A DNA stretch of 64,000 nucleotides from JAVBOW01 sp031550125 (lineage in GTDB: Bacteria; Bacteroidota; Bacteroidia; Bacteroidales; Rikenellaceae): the NCBI GenBank assembly GCA_031550125.1, contig JAVBOW010000015.1, positions 1-64,000 on the forward strand. Reading direction: 5' to 3'. This document shows, one piece after another, positions 1 to 6,887 of the stretch (position 1 is its first letter; each line of letters starts with the position of its first letter). The notes beneath the pieces were generated by a model that was not told the origin of the DNA, made no database searches, and was given only the letters and a program-made list of their open reading frames with translations. The translations under genes were made by a program, and so were the position numbers.

Positions 1-1
1 A

Positions 2-859
2 ACATATCCTTTTTGCAATAGAATTGAATATGAAAAAGAGGTAAAGAAGTATCTTATAAAACATAACACCGAAACTCTGAATAAAATTCTAACGCAACAC
101 TTGTCCACCTGTGAACAGATTATCAAAGCGTGGGAGGTTGAGAGACCCGAATTATGGGAAGCACAATCACTATTGACCGCAGGCAGAAAGAATGATGTAG
201 ATGCTAATATTTTGCATGAAATTTATTGTACTTTAGGGGGACGCGAAAATAACTTTCACCATTTTTACGGCGATATACTGCTTTTGAGAATTAACAACGG
301 AAAGGTAGAAAAAGGAAATGCGTATACGTGGCCTGATATGTCTTGGTATGAGTATAATCCTAAGTTACGGCCGCTATCAAATACTTATATAAAGATACGG
401 GCTGTACATTTAGTGCGTTGTGCGGTGCTTGTAAAACGTTTTTTAAGCAAATATATTGGCCGCGTAGAAAGTGTGGAGACGATAGCTAATCCTCAACCAC
501 CGGTTGAAAAATTGCAGACCATAAAACAGCCAAAACAACTGCTAAATATTCCTCCAAAAGTTTTGACGTGGCTACAAGAAACTATCTGCGAGAATGGCAG
601 ACCTTATATAGAAGATGCAACGGCACCAACTTTGAGGTGGATGCAAAATAAGCAACTTGCAAGGGAGCTACTAACGCACGACAAAATAAGAGGCAACCTA
701 ATTAAAGCAGAGGTAGAGCGACAAACACCCAATATTCTCATTTATCACAGAGATGGCAAACCTCTACGTTTAGCTAAGCCCGATAAAGAGCGAAAGCAAA
801 GTAAAGACAGCGACAAATTAAGTGATTATTTAGCGACCCTGCAACTGACTGATTTATAG
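2..859 (+). CDS. Hypothetical protein of the mobile element (5' partial)
   Basis: The reading frame is open from the first bases of the window with no in-frame ATG before the TTG at 101, so the gene very probably starts outside and 285 C-terminal codons are seen here. I recognise no family. The C-terminal third is basic and hydrophilic, ending in a Lys/Asp/Ser-rich tail, with no membrane segment or signal peptide. It is AT-rich like the genes to its right and is followed by a terminator hairpin at 884. Its place before an excisionase-like gene suggests a mobile-element accessory or regulatory protein; function unknown. Confidence 0.6.
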   Translation, partial: TYPFCNRIEYEKEVKKYLIKHNTETLNKILTQHLSTCEQIIKAWEVERPELWEAQSLLTAGRKNDVDANILHEIYCTLGGRENNFHHFYGDILLLRINNGKVEKGNAYTWPDMSWYEYNPKLRPLSNTYIKIRAVHLVRCAVLVKRFLSKYIGRVESVETIANPQPPVEKLQTIKQPKQLLNIPPKVLTWLQETICENGRPYIEDATAPTLRWMQNKQLARELLTHDKIRGNLIKAEVERQTPNILIYHRDGKPLRLAKPDKERKQSKDSDKLSDYLATLQLTDL

Positions 860-883
860 CATACGCGACCACGTGCGACCTTT

Positions 884-914
884 AAGCGACCTCTTTTGTG
901 GTCGCTTTTTATAT
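884..914 (+). terminator. Rho-independent terminator
   Basis: Perfect 8-bp stem AAGCGACC/GGTCGCTT with an 8-base loop, followed by a T-rich run. It lies 24 bases after the stop of the first gene and before the promoter of the HTH gene. Confidence 0.7.
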
Positions 915-924
915 TGATATTCAC

Positions 925-956
925 TTGGTTACGATGGCTTTATGTACCTACCTTTG
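925..956 (+). promoter_or_regulatory. Bacteroidota-type promoter for the HTH/primase genes
   Basis: TTGG (925-928), 20 bases, then TACCTTTG (949-956), matching the -33 TTG and -7 TAnnTTTG boxes of the main Bacteroidota sigma factor. It predicts a start near 963 and a leader of about 110 bases. Confidence 0.6.
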
Positions 957-1071
957 TAATGCCGGATAATGGTTGTGGAGTTACAGCCACAACCACTAAC
1001 GGCAAGGCAAAGATGGGGAAGCCTGTAACCTTACCCCATACCGCCACTAATCCATAAATAAATTTTGAATT
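957..1071 (+). promoter_or_regulatory. Structured 5' leader of the HTH gene
   Basis: The untranslated leader holds two hairpins. The first is TGGTTGTGG/CCACAACCA (970-978 with 987-995), enclosed by GCCG (961-964) and CGGC (1000-1003). The second is ATGGGG/CCCCAT around 1013-1039. A leader this folded before an excisionase-like gene could be an attenuator or a protein target. No known riboswitch class is recognised. Confidence 0.4.
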
Positions 1072-1383
1072 ATGGGAGTTGAACAAAGATTAGAAGTGGT
1101 CGAGGAGAGCCTAAAGATGGCTGGGCTAACCTCCAAAAAGGTATTAACGTTTGACGAGGCAGCAAGGTTTACTGGCTTATCGAAATCTTACCTCTACAAA
1201 CTCACCTCTCAGCAACGGGTGCCGCATTTCAAGCCAACGGGCAAGCTTGTTTATTTCAATCGTGTCGAATTGGAAGCGTGGTTGACACAAAACCGTGTAA
1301 GCACCTCAGCGGAAATAGAAGAGCAGGCGCAAACGTACTGTATGCAAAACAAGGTAGGCGGACGTTCACGAGAAAGGAGGTAA
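1072..1383 (+). CDS. Excisionase-like helix-turn-helix DNA-binding protein
   Basis: 103 residues. Residues about 24-72 match the HTH_17/excisionase family: a LTFDEAARFTGLSKSYLYKLT helix-turn-helix, then PHFKPTGKLVYFNRVELEAWL, the winged part typical of Bacteroides integrative elements. Such proteins bind att or promoter DNA and direct excision or control mobility genes. The preceding acidic 20 residues may be a short coiled region. It has its own promoter and structured leader, and the primase gene follows after 2 bases, so they are probably cotranscribed. Family is firm; the exact role (Xis or regulator) is inference. Confidence 0.85.
   Translation: MGVEQRLEVVEESLKMAGLTSKKVLTFDEAARFTGLSKSYLYKLTSQQRVPHFKPTGKLVYFNRVELEAWLTQNRVSTSAEIEEQAQTYCMQNKVGGRSRERR
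1371..1380 (+). promoter_or_regulatory. Strong Shine-Dalgarno that sets the primase start
   Basis: AGAAAGGAGG lies 5 bases before ATG 1386 and overlaps the end of the HTH gene. Such a complete SD is unusual in Bacteroidota and argues for ATG 1386 over the longer open frame from 1278. Confidence 0.6.
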
Positions 1384-1385
1384 AT

Positions 1386-2894
1386 ATGACAACTAATGAA
1401 AAAGATGATAGCACAAAACGCTTTCAGCCTGACTTCGAGTTAAGCAAGATAACGCCAGATGCTATAAAAGCAGAAATGTCGCTATTGATGACGGAACAGC
1501 TGCACAAAACAAAGGCGAACATTCTTAAATCGCTACTTGAGCAGATACAGCCGATTGATTTTGCCGAAATGCAATACCCGAACCTGCCGGACGAAGAACG
1601 TAAAGAGAAAAAAGTAAACCGTTCCGAAATCAGGGTTTTGATATTAGACGAAATTCTGAAAATAGCGCAGGCAAATAATTGGGCGTTGTGTAAACAGGGC
1701 GGCTTTTGTTTTTTATATAACGGCGCGTATTGGGAAACGCTTAACGAGGACGATTTGAAGCATTTTCTTTCGGATTGCGCTAAAGCTATGGGATTGAAAC
1801 AGACGTTGGCAGATGATTACAAATTTGTCAAAGAACTTTACGAGCAGTTTTTATTTTCAGCGCACTTGCAGCCACCGGAATACGACAATGATACCGTTCT
1901 AATCAATCTAACCAACGGGACGTTCCGCATAAGTACGCAGACGCAAGAACTTATCCCCTTCTCGCCGACTCATTTTTTAACGTATCAGCTACCTTTTGAG
2001 TACAACAAGCAGGCGACTTGCCCGATATTTACGCAATACCTTAACCGTGTTCTGCCGGACGAGACAGCGCAAGCGGTTTTAGCTGAATATGCCGGATATT
2101 TATTTATCCGGCACGGGAGCGGGTTGAAATTTGAAAAGTGCCTAATCCTTTACGGTAGCGGTGCGAATGGGAAATCGGTGTTTTTTGAAGTGCTGACAGC
2201 GTTGTTAGGACGTGAAAATGTAAGCACCTACACGCTTTTCGAACTTACTGACAAAACGGGCTACTATCGGGCTGAAATTGCAAATAAGCTGCTGAATTAC
2301 GCGAGTGAAATCAGCCGGGAAATGAATACAGATTTATTCAAGAAACTTGCGAGCGGCGAAACGTTTACCGCACGAAGTCCATACGGGAAGCCTTTTGAAG
2401 TAAGGAATTATGCGAAAATGATTTTCAACGCAAACGAACTACCTAAAGATACGGAACAGACAACCGCCTTTTTCCGCAGGTTTCTAATCGTGCCGTTTCT
2501 GGAGACGATACCCGAGGCCGAACAAGATAAAGAACTGCACCGAAAAATCATCGAAAAAGAGCTTGCAGGGGTGTTCCTTTGGGTTTTGGGCGGCTTGGAA
2601 AGGCTCTTGTCAAACAAAAAGTTCACTGATTGCAACGTAGCCGCCGAAGCTCTGAAACAATACCAAGCTGAAAGTGATAGTGTGCAGATGTTTTTGAGTG
2701 ATAATGAATACCAACCAAGCAACAACGAATCACGTTTGTTGAGAGAGCTTTACTACGAATATAAAACATACTGCTGTGAAGACGGATACCGCGCGTGTAG
2801 CAATCGAACTTTTGCTGACAGATTGCGGAAGAAGCAATTTAATATCCATAAAAGCGGCGAGAGGTATGTTTATATCGAAAAATCAAGCAAATAG
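1386..2894 (+). CDS. P4/D5-family primase-helicase C-terminal domain protein
   Basis: 502 residues from ATG 1386. The middle carries the D5_N region, then an SF3-type ATPase core: Walker A LYGSGANGKSVFFEVL, and sensor-type motif KMIFNANELP, as in phage P4 alpha and D5 primase-helicases. It probably unwinds DNA for replication of the excised element. No N-terminal archaeo-eukaryotic primase domain is evident, so priming may come from the Toprim-like protein encoded downstream. It sits directly behind the HTH gene; the iteron-like palindrome just after it could be the DNA it acts on. Confidence 0.88.
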   Translation: MTTNEKDDSTKRFQPDFELSKITPDAIKAEMSLLMTEQLHKTKANILKSLLEQIQPIDFAEMQYPNLPDEERKEKKVNRSEIRVLILDEILKIAQANNWALCKQGGFCFLYNGAYWETLNEDDLKHFLSDCAKAMGLKQTLADDYKFVKELYEQFLFSAHLQPPEYDNDTVLINLTNGTFRISTQTQELIPFSPTHFLTYQLPFEYNKQATCPIFTQYLNRVLPDETAQAVLAEYAGYLFIRHGSGLKFEKCLILYGSGANGKSVFFEVLTALLGRENVSTYTLFELTDKTGYYRAEIANKLLNYASEISREMNTDLFKKLASGETFTARSPYGKPFEVRNYAKMIFNANELPKDTEQTTAFFRRFLIVPFLETIPEAEQDKELHRKIIEKELAGVFLWVLGGLERLLSNKKFTDCNVAAEALKQYQAESDSVQMFLSDNEYQPSNNESRLLRELYYEYKTYCCEDGYRACSNRTFADRLRKKQFNIHKSGERYVYIEKSSK

Positions 2895-2922
2895 CCTCAT
2901 TAAAAAGAAGTTTTAAATCAAA

Positions 2923-2983
2923 GTCCGAATCGTCCATATCGTCCAAAATCATATAAAACTTGGGCGATACGGACGGACTGGAC
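2923..2983. repeat. GTCC-rich imperfect palindrome, iteron-like
   Basis: The left arm 2923-2944 holds three spaced TCC/GTCC units (GTCCGAATCGTCCATATC) and the right arm 2962-2983 is its imperfect reverse complement (GGGCGATACGGACGGACTGG). The 17-base centre is AT-only apart from two bases. It lies between the helicase gene and the next gene. It could be an origin, oriT or operator. Confidence 0.5.
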
Positions 2984-3000
2984 GATAAAAACAACAAATT

Positions 3001-3483
3001 ATGAAAAAGATAAATCAGATTCAGAATAAGCAACTCACGGAGTTATTAAACGAGGCATCTGTTCTTGACCCCCTTGACGTATGCAGAGTTATTTGTGATT
3101 ACTATTCCAAATACGAAAGTCCTGTTTGGCCTTGCAATCCCGAAATCTTCAAAATGGCAGCGTTATCAAATGCCGGACGTGAAGTTTATAGCACGCTATC
3201 TCTTGGTTGGGAACAAAGAGTTCCTTATACAAAAATGGCCGCCATTTCAATGGAGTTAGATTTTAAGGTATTGGTTTTCGCTACATCTTGGGACGGGTTT
3301 AGCAAAATGGTGAAACGCATAGATAATTTAGGAACAATATGTACGGTAAAAGTATTTGCAGTAAAAGACAGTGGGGAGAAATTGGATAAAGATGTCATTC
3401 TGCAATTGATTGATTGGATAGAAAATGACACCGTTCCTACTGAATGGAAAGAGGAGGTGAAATGTAAAACCATAAAGCGTTAG
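3001..3483 (+). CDS. Hypothetical protein
   Basis: 160 residues, no signal peptide or membrane segment, family not recognised. The composition is that of a small soluble alpha/beta protein, with one W-rich patch (residues 40-44) and a lysine-rich end. Its TAG stop overlaps a possible GTG start of the next gene, so the two are probably translated as a pair. AT-rich like the rest of the island. Position between a replicative helicase and a Toprim-like protein suggests a part in element maintenance, but nothing in the sequence proves it. Confidence 0.65.
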   Translation: MKKINQIQNKQLTELLNEASVLDPLDVCRVICDYYSKYESPVWPCNPEIFKMAALSNAGREVYSTLSLGWEQRVPYTKMAAISMELDFKVLVFATSWDGFSKMVKRIDNLGTICTVKVFAVKDSGEKLDKDVILQLIDWIENDTVPTEWKEEVKCKTIKR

Positions 3484-3494
3484 TGAATTTTGAC

Positions 3495-4403
3495 ATGAAA
3501 AATTATAGATATTCGCTTGATAAAAGCAGTAAAAAGTATATTTGCCCCAGATGTAAACGGAAAACGTTTGTATTATACATTGATAACCACACGGGTAGTC
3601 CGCTACATTCGACCGTTGGCAAATGCGATCGTGCTGACAATTGCGGACACCACTATCCCCCGAAGCAATATTTTACTGACAATAGAATTTCTTTTGATAG
3701 CAAAAGGGAATATGTGCCACGTCCGAGGCCAACGCCCAAGCCTCGACCCTCTTTCATCAATATAGAGTTATTCAAAAAATCTTTATCCAGTTACGAGAAA
3801 AACCAATTTGCCCAATGGCTGATAGGGGTAGTCGGCGAGAAGCAGGCAAGCGAAGCAATCGGGCGTTATTTCGTCGGGACTTTACTAAACGGCGGCACTT
3901 GCTTTTGGCAAATCGACCTGCAAGGGAAAATAAGAACGGGAAAAATTATTGTGTATGGCAAGGACGGACACCGGCGTAAAGACATAACGTCACCGGTGCA
4001 ATGGGTGCATAGTGTTTTGAAGTCGAACTTTATTCTTTCTCAATGTTTGTTCGGCGAACACCTTTTGCATGACGCTACGAAAAAGGTCGCTATTGTTGAA
4101 AGCGAAAAAACGGCGGTAATAGCAAGTATTTATTTGCCTGATATGATATGGGTTGCTTGCGGTGGGAGCGAGGGATTGAACGCCGATAGATGCTCTGTAC
4201 TGAAAGGGCGAAATGTAATACTCTTTCCCGATAGTGGGCAATATGATAAATGGAGCGAAAAGGCCAAAGGGTTATCAAAAATATGTACCGCTTCCGTTTC
4301 GTCATTGATTGAACAGCAAGCCACTGAGCAGGAACGGAAAGCGGGTTTTGATATTGCCGATTATCTTGTGCAATTTTCACCTCAACAATTTAGACTTAGC
4401 TGA
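3495..4403 (+). CDS. DUF6371-like protein with zinc-finger and Toprim-like domain
   Basis: 302 residues. The N-terminus has a zinc-ribbon (CPRC at 17-20, later CDRADNCGHH), the middle is of DUF6371 type, and the C-terminal part resembles a Toprim fold: VAIVESEKTAVIAS, ACGGSEGLN, then VILFPDSG. This layout matches CHC2-primase-like proteins of Bacteroides mobilizable elements and pairs logically with the helicase upstream. ATG 3495 is preferred because family members begin with a MxxYRFSL-like sequence; a GTG at 3483 overlaps the previous stop and would add four residues. Primase activity is inference. Confidence 0.75.
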   Translation: MKNYRYSLDKSSKKYICPRCKRKTFVLYIDNHTGSPLHSTVGKCDRADNCGHHYPPKQYFTDNRISFDSKREYVPRPRPTPKPRPSFINIELFKKSLSSYEKNQFAQWLIGVVGEKQASEAIGRYFVGTLLNGGTCFWQIDLQGKIRTGKIIVYGKDGHRRKDITSPVQWVHSVLKSNFILSQCLFGEHLLHDATKKVAIVESEKTAVIASIYLPDMIWVACGGSEGLNADRCSVLKGRNVILFPDSGQYDKWSEKAKGLSKICTASVSSLIEQQATEQERKAGFDIADYLVQFSPQQFRLS

Positions 4404-4593
4404 CCTTGTTTTTCTTTCGCAAAATATTTGTAGCTTTGCATTATCCGGAGTTCGGGTAGGCTTTATTGAAGCGATTTATAACCGGACTTTAACAGCACCA
4501 ACCTTAGACAAAACAAAAACGTTTTAACTAATACCATTTTCGACGAAACAGAAACGTAGATAAAATACGGATTAATAGCATTAGCTTTTTTTC

Positions 4594-4625
4594 GCTTCCC
4601 AAACTTGGCCGTTTTGAAGCATAAC
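4594..4625 (+). repeat. 32-base direct repeat, copy 1
   Basis: Begins GCTTCCCAAACTTGGCC and ends TTTTGAAGCATAAC. It matches 4929-4960 at 28 of 32 positions. Its first 17 bases can also pair with the inverted copy at 4689-4707. Confidence 0.75.
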
Positions 4626-4642
4626 AGAAAAAATACGTTAAT

Positions 4643-4667
4643 GCCCACGTTCGCGTGGGCTTTACTT
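4643..4667 (+). terminator. Hairpin GCCCACG-TTCG-CGTGGGC, terminator-like
   Basis: Perfect 7-bp stem closed by a TTCG loop (4643-4660) followed by TTTACTT. It is a likely intrinsic terminator for the genes to the left, or the first stem of a structured RNA. Confidence 0.55.
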
Positions 4668-4688
4668 ATTTATTTGTTATGCGAGGTT

Positions 4689-4713
4689 GGCCAAGACCGA
4701 GGGAAGCAGATAA
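4689..4713 (-). repeat. Inverted partial copy of the 32-base repeat
   Basis: GGCCAAG (4689-4695), five bases, GGGAAGCAGATAA (4701-4713). The two blocks are exact reverse complements of CTTGGCC (4939-4945) and TTATCTGCTTCCC (4923-4935), and of the shorter equivalents in copy 1. Confidence 0.7.
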
Positions 4714-4928
4714 TAGTTTAGTCCACGTTTTTTGTGAACGTAACTTGAAATGGCGATGCTGACAACAGCTCGCCGTTTTGTATTTAATAGACCTCAACGA
4801 AACGAAAATATAAGATTGAAACATGAGCCTCCATTAACGTATGTGTTTAATGCCTATACGTTGGCCTCACCACAAAACTAACGACATAATACAAACGTAA
4901 AGAACCCAACAAGAATATGAGTTTATCT

Positions 4929-4960
4929 GCTTCCCGAACTTGGCCGTTTAGAAGTATGAC
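4929..4960 (+). repeat. 32-base direct repeat, copy 2
   Basis: Begins GCTTCCCGAACTTGGCC and ends TTTAGAAGTATGAC; 28 of 32 positions equal copy 1, 335 bases away. It ends 32 bases before the zinc-ribbon gene. Confidence 0.75.
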
Positions 4961-4992
4961 GTTAAGAACAAACAAACTAAAAATATGACTTT

Positions 4993-5370
4993 ATGATTAT
5001 CAAATGCTCGGAGTGCGGAAAAGAGATTAGCGACAAAGCTAAATCCTGCGTTAACTGTGGATGTCCCATAGAGGTTAAATACAAACAAGCGGAAGAATAT
5101 ACGTCGGAACAAACCGACAAGCGACCGGAAGCCGCTACTTTAAAAACAGTTGCGACAATTATTTTGGTATGCGGAATCATTTTGGCTATAATACTATTTA
5201 TCATAGGCGCGCTTGAAACGAATTTCTGGGGAGTATGGACGGGGCTGAATACCGTTTTAATTGCAGCGGGGGTTCTCCTAATGGCAATTGTGCTATGGGC
5301 TGTGCTACGCGCATCTGGTAACGCTTCATCGGACATAAGAAAAATCAAGGATAAACTTGAAGACGAATGA
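4993..5370 (+). CDS. Zinc-ribbon membrane protein, cargo of the island
   Basis: 125 residues. The N-terminus has two CxxC knuckles (CSECG and CVNCGCP, residues 5-25), a zinc-ribbon of the type found in many small membrane proteins. A charged linker follows, then two hydrophobic segments (about 51-74 and 85-106) and a Lys/Asp-rich cytoplasmic tail. It probably sits in the inner membrane with the ribbon in the cytoplasm. It follows copy 2 of the 32-base repeat and precedes a lipoprotein gene. Function unknown; it does not look like a transfer gene, hence cargo. Confidence 0.7.
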   Translation: MIIKCSECGKEISDKAKSCVNCGCPIEVKYKQAEEYTSEQTDKRPEAATLKTVATIILVCGIILAIILFIIGALETNFWGVWTGLNTVLIAAGVLLMAIVLWAVLRASGNASSDIRKIKDKLEDE

Positions 5371-5398
5371 ATATGAGTGAATTGTAATTGGTAAACAC

Positions 5399-5797
5399 AT
5401 GAAAAAACTACTTTTATTTACAGCCACTGTTGTGCTTACGTTTGTAGCCACTACAGCCTGCTCCGATTTAACGCAACAAGAGCGACAAGCGAGAGCTACG
5501 GTAAAAACACGTTTTCGACAAGCGCCAGAGGGCGACTCGTATGAGCCGATAGCTTGGGGGCGTGTCGAATTTAATTCATCTTATGCCGGAACTGGCTCAA
5601 AGCAATTTATCGGCGAGAAGACTGGTATAGCTCCATCATCGTACAGTATGACGCACCGCCTAAGGATGCGTAACGGTTTTGGGATGCTTATGACTTTCGA
5701 TATACGGGTATTTTTTACCGACGAAAGTTGCAAATATTGGGAAGATATGGAGTATATGGCCGACAATGACCCCAATCGTCATCTCATGCAAAAATAA
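5399..5797 (+). CDS. Small lipoprotein, cargo of the island
   Basis: 132 residues. MKKLLLFTATVVLTF signal ends in a lipobox-like TTAC with Cys20-21, so it should be lipid-anchored after export. The mature part holds a beta-rich stretch (WGRVEFNSSYAG, MLMTFDIRVFFTD) and ends acidic. I recognise no family. It starts 28 bases after the zinc-ribbon gene, so the two probably form one transcript, and it is the last gene before the tRNA-Leu junction. Confidence 0.65.
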   Translation: MKKLLLFTATVVLTFVATTACSDLTQQERQARATVKTRFRQAPEGDSYEPIAWGRVEFNSSYAGTGSKQFIGEKTGIAPSSYSMTHRLRMRNGFGMLMTFDIRVFFTDESCKYWEDMEYMADNDPNRHLMQK

Positions 5798-5900
5798 GGT
5801 AGGCTAACGAAAATTGTGTTTGAAATTTTTTTACGATGTTCCGGTGGCTCAGAGGTCGGTCAACGCTAATAGGGGTGCCACCTGTTGAGGTTTCAGTTTT

Positions 5901-5961
5901 AACGTCGAGCCGCCGAAACGTGCTTAAAAACATTATTTTCGGCGGCTCGGAGTCCGACGTT
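5901..5961. repeat. Long inverted repeat with asymmetric internal loop
   Basis: Inner 13-bp arms CGAGCCGCCGAAA (5906-5918) and TTTCGGCGGCTCG (5937-5949). Outer arms AACGTC (5901-5906) and GACGTT (5956-5961), separated on the right by six extra bases. There is an 18-base spacer. Confidence 0.75.
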
Positions 5962-6229
5962 TAGCCGTTATTAGACTAAAAACGTGCAATACGGCACTAT
6001 ATTTGGCTGTAACAGTATGACTGCCAAATACATACATTTAACCACCTGTATATAAGGGCACTGCATTATTATCGACCAAAAATTGATGCTAAAGAACATT
6101 TTTGCTATGCTCTATCCGCCGTGTCGATTGCACGCAGTCAGTTGTGGAGTAGAAAAAAGTCGCAGAACACAGCGCGAGAGCGAAAAATGATTATATTTGA
6201 GAAAGGTCGGTTTCTGATACTTGGTTAAA

Positions 6230-6251
6230 ATTTGCGCCCTATTTGCGCCCC
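6230..6251. repeat. Tandem ATTTGCGCCC repeat beside tRNA-Leu
   Basis: ATTTGCGCCCT followed directly by ATTTGCGCCCC, 10 of 11 bases equal. It lies 49 bases from the 3' end of the tRNA gene and is a candidate recombinase-binding or attachment sequence. Confidence 0.4.
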
Positions 6252-6260
6252 GGCAAAATA

Positions 6261-6296
6261 AAAACGCCTGATAATCAAGCGATTGTTAGGCGTTTT
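6261..6296 (-). terminator. Terminator of tRNA-Leu
   Basis: AAAACGCCT (6261-6269) pairs with AGGCGTTTT (6288-6296), giving a U-rich tail on the minus strand just beyond the tRNA 3' end. Confidence 0.65.
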
Positions 6297-6299
6297 CTG

Positions 6300-6383
6300 T
6301 ACCCGGAGCCGGGGTCGAACCGGCACAACCTTGCGGTTATTGGTGTTTGAGACCAACGCGTCTACCGATTCCGCCATCCGGGC
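6300..6383 (-). tRNA. tRNA-Leu(CAA)
   Basis: 84-base gene on the minus strand. Acceptor GCCCGGA/TCCGGGT with a G1-U72 wobble and A73. The D arm contains GGTAGACGCG, the anticodon stem TTGGT/ACCAA encloses CTCAAAC (anticodon CAA, reads UUG), a long class-II variable arm follows, and the T loop is GTTCGACCC. CCA is not encoded. It is the only tRNA in the window and is intact. NBU1-type elements are known to insert at the 3' end of tRNA-Leu genes, which fits the AT-rich island starting on that side. Confidence 0.93.
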
Positions 6384-6849
6384 TTGTGGTTGGTGACACT
6401 TTTTGGAAGTGCAAAGATAAACATTTTTGCATAACTGCAAAAATTTCCATGGTTTCTGAAAATCAGTCACAATTTCCGGTCTAAATTAACGTGAGCCTTG
6501 CCAATTGGCAAGACGGTAAATATTTGGTTCCAGATATATTCCTTTAAGCCAAAGCCTAAGGATTTGGCAAAATCCCCCTTTGAAAAGGGGAATTTAGGAG
6601 GGTTGTATGTATTTTCGGGCATCGAAGCTGATCTAATGTGAGTCTGGCGGGCTCGAATACGGGAAACAGGTTAATTCATCGATACATACAGACATTCAAG
6701 TTAGAAACCGTTTAAATTTTGCATCGAAGTTATTTGAGTCCCTTTTCGCCCCTGTTTTGGAGTCGGCCTGTAGAATATGTTGGTGTTCAGATGCGCGGCG
6801 GCGCCGGCCTATAATTGGAGCCGGATCCCTGTTTTGCCGGAAATATTTT
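6384..6849. other. Non-coding stretch with a GGGG/CCCC repeat and repeat-family debris
   Basis: No gene is supported. 6566-6610 holds an inverted-repeat unit (AATCCCCCTTTGAAAAGGGG followed by AATTTAGGAGGGTTG). About 6778-6830 keeps fragments of the intergenic repeat family (TGTTCAGATGCGCGG, CTATAATTGGAG, CCTGTTTTGCCGG). Confidence 0.45.
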
Positions 6850-6857
6850 TATCTTTG
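6850..6857 (+). promoter_or_regulatory. -7 box TATCTTTG for the GH127-like gene
   Basis: TATCTTTG matches TAnnTTTG, 30 bases before the ATG. No clear -33 box is seen at the expected spacing. Confidence 0.45.
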
Positions 6858-6887
6858 AACCTCCACTAACCACCTAACCGACGAATC

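Larger units (their letters stand above)
4404..4992. other. Repeat-structured non-coding gap in the island
   Basis: 589 bases without a credible gene. It contains a 32-base direct repeat in two copies (4594 and 4929), an inverted partial copy (4689-4713), a perfect hairpin (4643-4660) and a small ACGTAT/ATACGT hairpin near 4838-4862. It could be a structured RNA, a recombination site or a cassette boundary. Confidence 0.6.
5798..6260. other. Right-end non-coding region of the mobile element
   Basis: No gene is supported. It holds the long inverted repeat at 5901-5961, a related imperfect direct copy at 5839-5871, and an 11-base tandem repeat (ATTTGCGCCC, 6230-6251) close to the tRNA. It remains AT-rich, so the element probably ends close to 6,250-6,300. 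Confidence 0.55.

Noticed and set aside
1278..1385. 36-codon N-terminal extension of the primase-helicase
   Set aside because: It overlaps the HTH gene in another frame; a strong Shine-Dalgarno precedes ATG 1386.
5901..5961. Integron attC site
   Set aside because: Stem layout is similar, but the RYYYAAC and GTTRRRY boxes are not met and no integron integrase is in view.
6225..6470. 81-codon minus-strand open frame over the tRNA
   Set aside because: It is tRNA-Leu read as protein. Its end (GAQIGRKF) could be an integrase tail, but no other support is present.
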